Of a stretch of 64,000 nucleotides of DNA, positions 33,375-41,622 are shown one piece after another; position 1 is the stretch's first letter; each line of letters opens with the position of its first letter. Below the pieces are notes generated by a model. It worked only from the letters and a program-made list of their open reading frames with translations. It was not told the origin of the DNA and did no database searches. The translations under genes were made by a program, and so were the position numbers. Source of the stretch: Capilliphycus salinus (lineage in GTDB: Bacteria > Cyanobacteriota > Cyanobacteriia > Cyanobacteriales > Microcoleaceae); NCBI RefSeq assembly GCF_047276495.1, contig NZ_CP178543.1, positions 3,782,001-3,846,000 on the forward strand. Reading direction: 5' to 3'.

Positions 33375-34847
33375 CTATTCCGTTAAGGTTTTTAAGTCTT
33401 TTTGCCACTGTTTTAACTGAGAATCCCGCTCTTTTTGTTCGTTGGGTTCTGGGGGTCGAAGTCCGGTTTTTGGGTCATATTTCCCGTAATATTGCAGCAT
33501 TCCTTGAAAACATTTAACATCTGCATTCGGATAAATTTTCTTCGCCGCCAACCAACGTTCACAGGAATATTGCCAAAAATACAAATGATCGTGAATTTCA
33601 TTACCCAACTTTCGCAAGTGTTGAATTGTGGGTTGTTTTAAACGAAAAAGAACCCGATCGCTTTCTGCATTTTTAGGAATTAACCGGGATTCACAACCAA
33701 TTCCCCGTAAAAATTCTATCACAAAATATTGACCAAAATCAAGGATTAAAACTTCGGTTTCATCGGGACAGGCTTTGAGAACATCACAAGATAAATCACC
33801 CCGTTGATAACCCAGGCGGTTCAAAGAAGTTTCAGGTAAAAGTAAACGAACCCGGCGAATACTATCGGTATAATTTGCCCAAAATTTTTGACGTTCTTCT
33901 AACTGTTTTCGTTCAAATTCTGTCGGCTGTAAAACTCTTAAAATTAAGTCAACAAATCTCTGAATATAACTATAATTTAGCGCACCGATCCAACGGTTTA
34001 AGCTGTTTTTAGCGGGTTTAGAAAGTTGTTCGAGTTGAGTTGAATATTCATCTCTGAGCCATTCAATTAATTGGGGACGGTGATTTTTTAAAACATCATC
34101 GGAAATTTGTGTCAGTAACAGTTCGACGGTGGGAAGTTGCTGTTCAGGTGACATTTGTTGCAGACATCGCAGCATCCATTCCACACCCGAACGATCCGAA
34201 ACATTATTTTTAACAAAAATTTGACCCACACAATTTAACGCCAGTTCAACCGTCGGAAGGGAAACGGGTAATTGTGCTTTTTCGAGCAGTTCTTGCGGGG
34301 TTTTTCCATATTTCCAGCTTAAGTTAGCGATCTCATAATCGATTTCACCCTGAGAAATTGTTTTCAAAATTTGTATGGATAAAGCATCCCCCGAGGTGGC
34401 GGTTAAACTCCATTCTAAAAATTCTTCAACCAAACTTTCAGCAATCACTTGAAATGGCGATTTTTTTGATGTGGATAGCTGTTTTTTGTTTTGATAATAA
34501 ACTCCAATCCTCCACAATATTTGCTGTTTTAACCAATCGGCTAACAAAAAATCATCGCTGATTGCTTGCCAAATTATTTGAGAGATTTGGCGGCTCGTTT
34601 CCCGATTTTTTTGTTCCCACTGAGGTTGAATCCAAAGATAATAAATCCACTCGGTTTTTGTCAATTTATATAAATTTTTGCCTTGAATATCGGTAACAAT
34701 CTCATCGAGAGAACGAAGAAATCGAGCTTCAAAACCGGGTAAATTTAGGGATGTTTTAGATTGAATTTTGTTGACTTTATGCAGTTGAACGGGCGTGTTT
34801 TGGGGTGGATTTTGCGGGATTTTGAGCGGTCTAAATTCAACAGTCAT
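33375..34847 (-). CDS. zorC: ZorC-like EH_Signature-type protein of a Zorya-like system
   Basis: The 490-residue soluble, largely helical protein has no signal peptide or membrane span. The C-terminal part (about 330-450) carries features I associate with the EH_Signature domain of Zorya ZorC: FWANYTDSIRRVRLLLP, VLILDFGQYFVIEF, CESRLIP and HDHLYFWQYSCERWL. The assignment rests chiefly on context: it is third in a tight zorA-zorB-like operon (19-bp gap), the position and size of ZorC in type I Zorya. In known type I systems ZorC binds DNA and works with the nuclease-helicase ZorD. Here ZorD is absent: the next DNA is a repeat cluster and a convergent protease gene. ZorC by homology is moderately sure. 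Confidence 0.75.
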   Translation of the reverse strand: MTVEFRPLKIPQNPPQNTPVQLHKVNKIQSKTSLNLPGFEARFLRSLDEIVTDIQGKNLYKLTKTEWIYYLWIQPQWEQKNRETSRQISQIIWQAISDDFLLADWLKQQILWRIGVYYQNKKQLSTSKKSPFQVIAESLVEEFLEWSLTATSGDALSIQILKTISQGEIDYEIANLSWKYGKTPQELLEKAQLPVSLPTVELALNCVGQIFVKNNVSDRSGVEWMLRCLQQMSPEQQLPTVELLLTQISDDVLKNHRPQLIEWLRDEYSTQLEQLSKPAKNSLNRWIGALNYSYIQRFVDLILRVLQPTEFERKQLEERQKFWANYTDSIRRVRLLLPETSLNRLGYQRGDLSCDVLKACPDETEVLILDFGQYFVIEFLRGIGCESRLIPKNAESDRVLFRLKQPTIQHLRKLGNEIHDHLYFWQYSCERWLAAKKIYPNADVKCFQGMLQYYGKYDPKTGLRPPEPNEQKERDSQLKQWQKDLKTLTE

Positions 34848-34866
34848 CGGTTGACTACCTCTCGAT

Positions 34867-35595
34867 TTATTTTATATTTATTGGTTGCTCTAGATTTAGA
34901 CTCTCGCGACGGAATTGAAAGCGGAAAGTGACTTTGCGATCGCCAGGATTATCTTTGGTTTGATCGGCGTCAATTTCCCCCCGACCGGACACCAAAAGTT
35001 TTTCTTTAAATTGGGGTTGTTGAGCAAATTCTAGCTGATTAGATAGGATATAATTAGAAACAGCCAAAGCGCGTTCTAAACTCAGTTTCATATTGCGGTT
35101 GGGAGTTCCCGCAGAACTGGTATGACCTTCGATAATAATCCGAGAAACTTGATCGGAAAATTCGGAATTAGAAAAAACCACCTCGCTATAAACCGGAATA
35201 AAAGTGTTTAAAAACTCTTTCCCTTCCGTTTTTAGCACCGAACTATTATCATCAAATAAAATGCGATCGCGAATACTTACATCCCCCGTCGCCGGATCGA
35301 CAGTAAAAGTATCTTCGGTTCCGACTTTCCCTTCTAACGCATTAATAATAATCTGCGGTAACGCTTTAAACGCCTGTTGATATTGTTCCAACTCCCGAGA
35401 AAGTTTTTCCACCTGAGCCATTTTTTCATCAAGCTTTCTCACATACTCATTGAGTTGAACTTGTACGGTGATAAACAGCAGCGCAAAAAACAGCAGCAAA
35501 CCCGACATCAAATCCCCAATAGACAGCCAAACACTAGAATCTTGGTTGTCTTCTAAGTCTTCATTTGTTTCGATATCAAAGAAGTTTTTATTCAT
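34867..35595 (-). CDS. zorB: ZorB-like MotB/OmpA-family stator subunit
   Basis: The 242-residue protein has one N-terminal span (about 23-47) with VWLSIGDLMSGLLLFFALLF; Asp28 fits the single proton-carrying aspartate of MotB/ZorB stators. A periplasmic coiled coil (about 48-75) and an OmpA-like peptidoglycan-binding domain follow (ILFDDNSSVLKTEGKEFL, IIIEGHTSSAGTPNRNMKLS, LERALAVSNYIL, SGRGE, NRKV-type end DRKVTFRF). In Zorya, ZorB pairs with ZorA as a proton-driven motor anchored to the cell wall. The gap to zorA is 10 bp and to zorC 19 bp, so the three are one transcript. Confidence 0.9.
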   Translation of the reverse strand: MNKNFFDIETNEDLEDNQDSSVWLSIGDLMSGLLLFFALLFITVQVQLNEYVRKLDEKMAQVEKLSRELEQYQQAFKALPQIIINALEGKVGTEDTFTVDPATGDVSIRDRILFDDNSSVLKTEGKEFLNTFIPVYSEVVFSNSEFSDQVSRIIIEGHTSSAGTPNRNMKLSLERALAVSNYILSNQLEFAQQPQFKEKLLVSGRGEIDADQTKDNPGDRKVTFRFQFRRESLNLEQPINIK

Positions 35596-35605
35596 AGTTT
35601 TCTGA

Positions 35606-37813
35606 TTAGTTTTTAGCTTGTTTGAGGCTTAAATTATCCGCAGAAGCGACCAAATATTGAGCGACTTGCATCAATCCATCCGAACTAGCCTGCAACCCTT
35701 TACAGACTTTTGCCATCGAACTATCGGCTTCTGTAAAGAACTGATGTTGGGATGCGCTCGCAGTTTCTAAATAGTGAATTAATTGTTGATTTCCTGACTC
35801 CAAAGCCTGATTAAATTGACTGACTAAATTTTGATAGGCGCTCTCAACTCGCTGCACTTGTTCCTGTTCGGCTTGCAAAGAAACTTGCAACTGTTCGACC
35901 AAATTTGTATAAGTATTTTGCAGGCGTTCACCCTCGGTATGGAACTGTTTTACCAAGTTCTCATAAACGCTTTCAACCCGTTTAACTTCCTCTGCGGTGA
36001 TCTTCGCCAATTCTTGCAATTGAGCCATGCGATCGCTTGCATTTAACCCCACAGAATTGGCATAATCACCCACTTCTTTTGCGGTTTTTAAAACCATTGC
36101 CATACTTTCATCAACCTGTTGCGACATCAATTTTCGCTTTTCTGACTCCTCTTGAAATACCCGTTGCAATGCAATCACAACTTGAGCTAAACCTTTTTGT
36201 TGCTTTCCGAGCGTTCCCTCTAACAAATTATTTTGTTCTTCAAAGAAATGTTTGAGAGAGATTTGATAACCCACCCGAAACTTTTCCAATTCTTCCTGTA
36301 CCGTTAAGCGGGTATTTTGCAGCATTTCATCGACATTTTGCAAACTACCCACCAAATTTTCTTGAGCTTGATTCATCAGTTGAGAAGCTTCTTCTCCGAC
36401 GGCTTTAATCGTATTCGATTGAGTTTGAAATGCGCTGTGAGTTGCGGTTAAAATCTTCGTCATTCGTTGCTGCACTTGTTCGAGCATTTGTTTTTCTTGT
36501 TCGGCTTGAGTTTTTAAAGCCGCTTGCAAGTTTTCTTGAATTCCTCTAAAGGTATTCGCCGCATCTTCGGCGCTGTCTTGAAATGCTGTTCTTTGGGCTT
36601 TCATTCCCTCAATACTTTCCGCAACTCCCGAACGAATTTCTATCGCAACTTGCTGTAAAACCCCTTGAGTATCGCTTTGAAATTCTCCTAAAATAGTTTG
36701 CAATGAACCCGCAAAAGCTTGTAACTGAGTTAAGGTGTCTTCCTGAAAAGATTGAATCGTTAAAATTGATTGCGCCAAACTCGAAGAAATTCCCCCCAAT
36801 TCACTTTTTAATTCCCGCACCGCTTGAGAAGCTTCTTGAGTCAATTGGGCGCTTTGATCGAGTCGTTCAACGACGGGTTCAATCACCTGTATTCGCAATT
36901 CCCGCAGCAAATTATTTAAGATGACTTCACCCTGATCGGCTTTAATTTGTTTTAATGTGGTTAATTCCTCGCGAATTTCTTGGAAAATTGGAGCCATCGC
37001 CAACCCGACTTGTGTTCCAATGGCGTGGGAATCTACCCGACTTTGGGCTTCTACCATTTGGGCGAAACCGGCTTGCATAATCTCTGCGATATTTTGATTT
37101 CCTAGCGTTAAATTTCCTTTGGAATCAGCCGGATTGGAGAGTTGGAATTGAGCAATTGTATCAAGTTTTTCTCGGAAATTATTTCTACTTTTCAGCCGTG
37201 TTTGTTCTCCCCAAACGAGTACAAGTGTCATCAAACTTGCCGAACCCAAACCCATGAGTGAACTCGAAAAAGCGGTTTTCATTCCTTCTAAAAGCTGTCG
37301 GATAGAAGGAAGTAATGCGGTGGTATTTTCTAAGTTCGCTAAACTAACATCTTGTAATCCGGTTTGAATCCCGTAAAAGGTTCCCAACACTCCAATTGCA
37401 ATCAATAAACTCGGTACAAATCGCCATTGACTGCGAGGTATTGATCGCGTTAAAAATGATGGATATTGAAATAAAATAAATTTTCGACCTTGTATTTCTG
37501 TCCGATAGGTATCGCCCTCTGGGGAAATGTCACCCATTAGGTAGGTTCTAAACCACTCTAACAGCAGTCTCCAATTTCCCGAAAAAATATTAGTTGGTTC
37601 TAACTCTATTTTACCTTCGAGTTGACGTTCTAATTGATCGGATAAATAGGCGATCGCTTCTTGGGTAATCTGACTTTGGGCTTTGATATACTGTTGGTAT
37701 TGTCGGACTAATCTATACTCGCCCCAGACCGAGATTAAGAGCAAGATTAAGGCGAAAAAATGAAAGAAGCTATTTTGCCAAATGACTGAAAACAAACCGT
37801 TCATAAACTGCAT
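35606..37813 (-). CDS. zorA: ZorA-like MotA/ExbB-family stator subunit with long tail
   Basis: The 735-residue protein has spans at about 12-32, 132-150 and 177-202. The core SLLIAIGVLGTFYGIQTGL and GMKTAFSSSLMGLGSASLM match MotA/TolQ/ExbB-type channels; Thr145 and Ser184 sit where pore-facing residues of such stators are found. From about 255 to the end runs a very long Gln/Glu-rich coiled-coil tail, close to the roughly 730-residue length of E. coli ZorA, whose tail is thought to carry the signal of phage entry inward. It starts the zorABC-like operon; an ATG 9 bp downstream is an alternative start. Family and context agree well; anti-phage function here is inferred. Confidence 0.9.
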   Translation of the reverse strand: MQFMNGLFSVIWQNSFFHFFALILLLISVWGEYRLVRQYQQYIKAQSQITQEAIAYLSDQLERQLEGKIELEPTNIFSGNWRLLLEWFRTYLMGDISPEGDTYRTEIQGRKFILFQYPSFLTRSIPRSQWRFVPSLLIAIGVLGTFYGIQTGLQDVSLANLENTTALLPSIRQLLEGMKTAFSSSLMGLGSASLMTLVLVWGEQTRLKSRNNFREKLDTIAQFQLSNPADSKGNLTLGNQNIAEIMQAGFAQMVEAQSRVDSHAIGTQVGLAMAPIFQEIREELTTLKQIKADQGEVILNNLLRELRIQVIEPVVERLDQSAQLTQEASQAVRELKSELGGISSSLAQSILTIQSFQEDTLTQLQAFAGSLQTILGEFQSDTQGVLQQVAIEIRSGVAESIEGMKAQRTAFQDSAEDAANTFRGIQENLQAALKTQAEQEKQMLEQVQQRMTKILTATHSAFQTQSNTIKAVGEEASQLMNQAQENLVGSLQNVDEMLQNTRLTVQEELEKFRVGYQISLKHFFEEQNNLLEGTLGKQQKGLAQVVIALQRVFQEESEKRKLMSQQVDESMAMVLKTAKEVGDYANSVGLNASDRMAQLQELAKITAEEVKRVESVYENLVKQFHTEGERLQNTYTNLVEQLQVSLQAEQEQVQRVESAYQNLVSQFNQALESGNQQLIHYLETASASQHQFFTEADSSMAKVCKGLQASSDGLMQVAQYLVASADNLSLKQAKN

Positions 37814-38198
37814 TTTAAATGATAATTTTTCTAAAATAAAATGGGCATTAACTGAGGTTAAAACCCGATTGCAAAAGGTCAGTAATTCACTTCAATTGTT
37901 TTTAATCTTGATGCCTGACTATAAAAAAAATGCGGATACTCGAATTCGGGGATAGGTTAGTTACTCAAGCTACCCCCGGATCGCGATCGCCAAACAAGCG
38001 GTTGTGTGATTATTATTGCACAATCATACCAGATGACAATCAAAAAAGTTCATCTGAGTAATATTAATTTTCTATACGGTTGATAGAGATTCAAAAACCC
38101 GTGCCGATTTTTCCCTTCCCTCCCCAGGGCGTCTAGTTTTGCGAATGTTGACCGTTTTCTGTTCATTAATCGCTTAGAATTGATGTTTGATCGCGCCC
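37814..38198. other. Upstream region of the Zorya-like operon
   Basis: This 385-bp interval holds one HIP1-rich spot (CGCGATCGCC near 37982) and a weak TTGTG/CACAA hairpin near 38003-38025. No gene or known repeat family was recognised. It should contain the operon promoter; no operator could be picked out. Confidence 0.45.
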
Positions 38199-38684
38199 TT
38201 AACAAGTGGTCATTGCTGTTACTTTAGAAGGGGTATAATCATAAATTGTTTCTTCATATCTGCCGTCTAGATATTCGCGACGCAAACGAATGCGTCGAAT
38301 TTCATAAACCGCTCTATCGGGAATAAAAATAATCCAAACATCCCGAGTAAACGCCCCAAATGAGGGGTCGCAGTATTGCAATTTATGGGTAATATTCCAG
38401 TTACTTTCTTGATGATAATAACAGTTTTTTCCTTGGGGAATATGACTAAAATTGTAAAAGGGATTTCGCCTCACACAATTCATTCCGGTTCCCATAAACA
38501 CCCGGTCTTGTTCGGTAAAGTAATCGGTTAAGATTTGGAGTGTTTTTAGCCAAGATGCTTTAGTTCGTAAGTCCAAAAGATATCCGAACTGCCGCATGAC
38601 AGACTTAATATATGAGGTCGTTATATCATCGGGATGACAGGCCAAAAGTTGGGCAATTTTTTTCTTGATTTCATAGAGAGTCAT
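38199..38684 (-). CDS. Hypothetical protein upstream of the Zorya-like operon
   Basis: The 161-residue protein is not recognised. It appears soluble and basic, with an N-terminal helical region (YEIKKKIAQLLACHPDDITT, about 4-23), two internal helices, and a C-terminal half rich in aromatic residues and in Arg (IRRIRLRREYLDGRYEETIY). It has several cysteines (15, 69, 87, 104) but no clear zinc motif. It is on the same strand as the zorABC-like operon, but a 385-bp gap argues for separate transcription. Its size and sequence do not resemble any known Zorya component. Coding status is supported by length and a long open frame. Confidence 0.6.
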   Translation of the reverse strand: MTLYEIKKKIAQLLACHPDDITTSYIKSVMRQFGYLLDLRTKASWLKTLQILTDYFTEQDRVFMGTGMNCVRRNPFYNFSHIPQGKNCYYHQESNWNITHKLQYCDPSFGAFTRDVWIIFIPDRAVYEIRRIRLRREYLDGRYEETIYDYTPSKVTAMTTC

Positions 38685-39045
38685 AACCCATTTCTCTTGT
38701 AACGCTCCGTCATCATAATATACAGTATAAAAGCCAAAAATAGAAGTTTTTATGGCAATTTTTTTGAGTTCGGGTCGGCTCCCTCGTCTATCATGCTGAC
38801 ATCAACTGTTACAGCTTTACGGATAGGATTGGGCCAAGGGTTCCCATCGGTTTTGATTGGAAGTGCGTCAATAAATAGAGAATGAGAGAACAACTGCATT
38901 CCCAGTGACCGAGACGATCTTATCACTAATGCGAACAATTGTTGAGCCTTTTTTTGAAAACATTTGTGAACGATAGCAGCCCTGAGATCGCCGAGATTGG
39001 TTCTGATACAATCTTATAATTATAGTTGTTTTAGCATTCAAAAGG
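38685..39045. other. Interval between the 161-aa gene and a small secreted protein gene
   Basis: The 361 bp contain two overlapping minus-strand frames (38750-38938 and 38868-39104). The first includes a protein-like stretch (DALPIKTDGNPWPNPIRK and MIDEGADPNSKKLP) and might be the remnant of a gene, but no start, partner or family supports it. The right part carries the promoter region of the secreted-protein gene. No known repeat was seen. Confidence 0.35.
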
Positions 39046-39348
39046 ATGAATCTATTCTCTTTATTTCTGGCGGTTCCCTTACTTTCTGCGAGTCCGTTAC
39101 CCATACCTCCCGTTCGGTTTGAGGGGCCTGCTGCGGGTAATTTTATCTGTAATTATAAGTATAAAATGGGCGATAGTGACTGGATTTATGTCAACAGTGG
39201 CGGTTCAACTCGCGCCCGAGCCAGGGTCCGACGCACCAGAGATATTCGATATTTACAAAAAAAAGCGGAAGAAGCGAATTTGAGTTTTGAGGTGCGTAAA
39301 CTTTTCTGTGAAAATCCCTGGGGTGGTGACGGAAATCGGGGAGATTAA
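39046..39348 (+). CDS. Small secreted two-cysteine protein (paralogue of the gene at 60.2 kb)
   Basis: The 100-residue protein starts with a hydrophobic signal-like segment (MNLFSLFLAVPLLSAS), then a domain with two cysteines (35 and 88). From Cys to Cys it aligns without gaps to the 93-residue protein at 60166-60447: both have CxYKYKxGDxxW, GGxTRxxARxxR and a central Leu-rich helix, then FxVxxLxCxxPxG, with 20 of the 52 intervening residues identical. The equal Cys-Cys spacing suggests one disulfide in the periplasm or outside. The C-terminus (NPWGGDGNRGD) is longer than in the paralogue. The family is not known to me. AAGGATG overlaps the start, so the ribosome-binding site is weak. Confidence 0.78.
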   Translation: MNLFSLFLAVPLLSASPLPIPPVRFEGPAAGNFICNYKYKMGDSDWIYVNSGGSTRARARVRRTRDIRYLQKKAEEANLSFEVRKLFCENPWGGDGNRGD

Positions 39349-39381
39349 ATTGAATGTTTAGGGTTTGAAAAATTCGATAGC

Positions 39382-39476
39382 GTAGGAGCGGGTTCAGGCC
39401 TGCGATCTTTACTACGACTCTGAGATTAAGGTAAACCCGCCCCGATAACACGCATTAATTAACCGGACATCATATT
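39382..39476. repeat. Dispersed palindromic repeat, family R1, with tail
   Basis: GTAGGAGCGGGTTCAGG and AAACCCGCCCCG arms enclose a GC-mixed centre. The tail AACCGGACATCATATTA closely matches the tail of the copy at 1903-2065. It ends 2 bp before the stop codon of the RTX gene on the other strand, so it lies between two convergent genes. Confidence 0.75.
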
Positions 39477-39477
39477 A

Positions 39478-40305
39478 TTAGATAATCGTGAAGTTTTGAG
39501 GCTGTTCAAACTGCTGAATAAAATCAACTTGATCTCCCCCAACGAACGCCACAAGTTCTCCGTTTGCTTCAACTTTTAAGACCTCTAAAATATTGCTAGA
39601 AAAAGCCCCAGACGCTCCCCCACCGAAAATACTATCAACCTCGGAACGCGAACTTGTACTAATCGTCAGTTGTTGAAATGAGAGTCCGCCGAGTGCTATT
39701 CTATCTTGACCCAACTCAAACTCAGTAATAATATCTGCATCCTCAGCACCAATATTAGCGATCAGAAACAGATCGTTTCCTCCACCTCCTCTTAAGGTAT
39801 CTTGACCTTTATCTCCTGATAAGGTTTGATTTCCTGAAATTCCCTCTAAAGAATCATTACCCTGTCCGCCAAATAGGGTACTTCCAACATCAATAAAAAT
39901 CGTATCATTTCCTAAGTTTCCAAAGACAATATTATTACTTCCACCAATTAGACTATCGTTATCTTTTCCGCCATAAACTGTATCATTTCCGCTGGTTGTA
40001 AAAAAAGTATCATTCCCTTCATTTCCGAAAATTAAATCATTTCCATCACCCGGAATAAGACTATCATTTCCTTCCATCCCAAATAGGGTGTCATTTCCTT
40101 GGAAACCCTGCAATACATCACTTCCTATATTCCCCAGTAAACGATCATTTCCATTTCCCGCGTCGATCGCATCATTTCCTAACGCTCCATCTAGGGTGTA
40201 AGAAATTCCATCGTCTGGAGTTTGAACTCTAAGAATATCATTTTCCGGTGTTCCAACAAATGGGTTTGGACTCCCCAAAGAAACGGAAATATTGAATTCG
40301 GCCAT
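39478..40305 (-). CDS. Short RTX calcium-binding protein, probable type I-secreted
   Basis: The 275-residue acidic protein consists of RTX nonapeptides (about 42-165: GNDAIDAGNGNDRLLGN, GNEGNDTFF, GGKDNDSLIGG, GGQGNDSLEG, GDKGQDTLRGGGGNDLF), then a serralysin-type C-terminal beta region (ADIITEFELGQDRIALGGL, SNILEVLKVEANGELVAFVG) and the ending QNFTII. The first 40 residues lack a signal peptide. The C-terminal segment resembles that after the first RTX block of both giants, and its last residues match DDFTII of the 1277-aa protein, so all may use the same exporter, not encoded here. Function unknown; a cell-surface role is inferred. Confidence 0.9.
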   Translation of the reverse strand: MAEFNISVSLGSPNPFVGTPENDILRVQTPDDGISYTLDGALGNDAIDAGNGNDRLLGNIGSDVLQGFQGNDTLFGMEGNDSLIPGDGNDLIFGNEGNDTFFTTSGNDTVYGGKDNDSLIGGSNNIVFGNLGNDTIFIDVGSTLFGGQGNDSLEGISGNQTLSGDKGQDTLRGGGGNDLFLIANIGAEDADIITEFELGQDRIALGGLSFQQLTISTSSRSEVDSIFGGGASGAFSSNILEVLKVEANGELVAFVGGDQVDFIQQFEQPQNFTII

Positions 40306-40561
40306 TTGTAGTTCTCCCGTAAAATCTATCTGGTCAAATGAGTCAACTTTTCGATTCTAGCATGAGATTTATTTCCCGCAAGAATTCGCAAAACATTCTT
40401 GATTAATTGTTCTAAGATCATTGGGTTAAACTTTTTAGCGTTTGGGGGTTTTAATGAGCGGAGTTGCAGTTAAGGATTAGATTAATTTTTTTTGAAATAT
40501 TCGGTTCGGGCGAACAATAAAAATTTATAATTGAACCGATGATTGAGTTAAAGAAAAATTG

Positions 40562-41137
40562 ATGAGCGAACGCACCCCTCCTCAACTGGAAACGGAAAGA
40601 CTCATTCTTCGTTTAGCAACGACGGAAGATGTTCCCGAAATTCTGAGATATTATCAGGAAAACAAACAACATTTAACCCCTTTTGAACCGTTGAGAACCC
40701 CGGAGTTTTACACCGAACAATATTGGTGTTGTGAAGTGAGTCAGCGTTTGATGGAATTTGGGGGCGATCGCGCTTGTAAACTGTTTTTATTTAACCGAGA
40801 AAACCCGAGTGAAATTATCGGAGCGGCTAATTTTGCTAACTTTATTCGGGGAATGTCTTATTCTTGTACGTTGGGGTATAGTTTAGCCGCTTCTCAACAG
40901 GGAAAAGGCTACATGAGCGAAGCGTTAACAGTGGCGATTGATTATGTATTTAATGCGTTAAATTTCCGCCGAATTACTGCGGCTTATATTCCCCACAACC
41001 AACGCAGTGGAAAGCTGTTAAAACGCTTGGGTTTTCGCGTGGATGGCTTTTGTCAAGATTATGTTATGATTAACGGAGAATGGGAAGATCATATTCTCAC
41101 CAGCTTAATTAATTCTAACTGGCAATTTCCCGACTAA
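40562..41137 (+). CDS. RimJ/RimL-like GNAT acetyltransferase
   Basis: The 191-residue GNAT protein starts at the ATG, one codon after a possible TTG. It has the RimJ/RimL signatures ETERLILRLATTEDVPEI (about 10-27), a long first helix region, GYSLAASQQGKGYMSEAL (motif A, CoA pyrophosphate loop QQGKGY) and RITAAYIPHNQRSGKLLKRLGF. These enzymes acetylate the N-terminal amine of ribosomal proteins or small molecules; RimJ, acting on S5, is the closest pattern. Monocistronic; the 256-bp upstream gap shows no special feature. Confidence 0.85.
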   Translation: MSERTPPQLETERLILRLATTEDVPEILRYYQENKQHLTPFEPLRTPEFYTEQYWCCEVSQRLMEFGGDRACKLFLFNRENPSEIIGAANFANFIRGMSYSCTLGYSLAASQQGKGYMSEALTVAIDYVFNALNFRRITAAYIPHNQRSGKLLKRLGFRVDGFCQDYVMINGEWEDHILTSLINSNWQFPD

Positions 41138-41175
41138 TTTAATTTGAATCCGGTCTTAAATTTCATCCAATCAAT

Positions 41176-41622
41176 CTAACAGGGTGCAATATCTAGGGCG
41201 CGTTTTCCACCCCAAGTCTGAATTATTTTATCGTCATAATCATCGGAAACTTCTAAGACAGTCAGAACGGATGCTTCTAACTCTTCGGGATCGCAGGTTG
41301 AACCGACAATACTATGACCAAACAGGATTTCACCGGAGCGATTAATTGAAAACGCCCCAAACATCATTTCTGAATTTTCTTGCAGTAAAAAACTCGTTAA
41401 TTCGGGTGTAATTTTGGCATCAATCACAACTTTTGACAGGGTTTTAATCACCGTTTCGTCTTCTTCCCAAGGACTAATTAACACTTCCACCCAAGCCGAA
41501 CCGAGAAATAAACCAAATCCCGGTTCATCCAACTTTTCCCAAGGATAATTCTCGAACAATTCATCCATCCAGCCCAAAATTTTGTGATAGCAGTTTTCTT
41601 GGGCTTCGGTTTTAAACATCAT
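41176..41622 (-). CDS. YbjN/CesT-like small acidic protein
   Basis: The 148-residue acidic protein has the alpha/beta layout of the YbjN/type III chaperone-like fold: two starting helices (YHKILGWMDELFENY), a strand pair with GFGLFLGSAWVEVLISPW, a short helix, GAFSINRSGEILFGHSIVGS, and a final helix (DPEELEASVLTVLEVSDDYD). No catalytic motif. Its start overlaps the stop of the CYTH gene by 11 bp, so the two are translationally coupled and probably co-regulated. Family assignment is by fold impression only. Function unknown. Confidence 0.72.
   Translation of the reverse strand: MMFKTEAQENCYHKILGWMDELFENYPWEKLDEPGFGLFLGSAWVEVLISPWEEDETVIKTLSKVVIDAKITPELTSFLLQENSEMMFGAFSINRSGEILFGHSIVGSTCDPEELEASVLTVLEVSDDYDDKIIQTWGGKRALDIAPC

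Noticed and set aside
33130..33408. 92-codon minus-strand frame after the zorC-like gene, considered as a zorD remnant
   Set aside because: It is mostly translated R3 repeat and overlaps the end of zorC; no helicase or nuclease motif.
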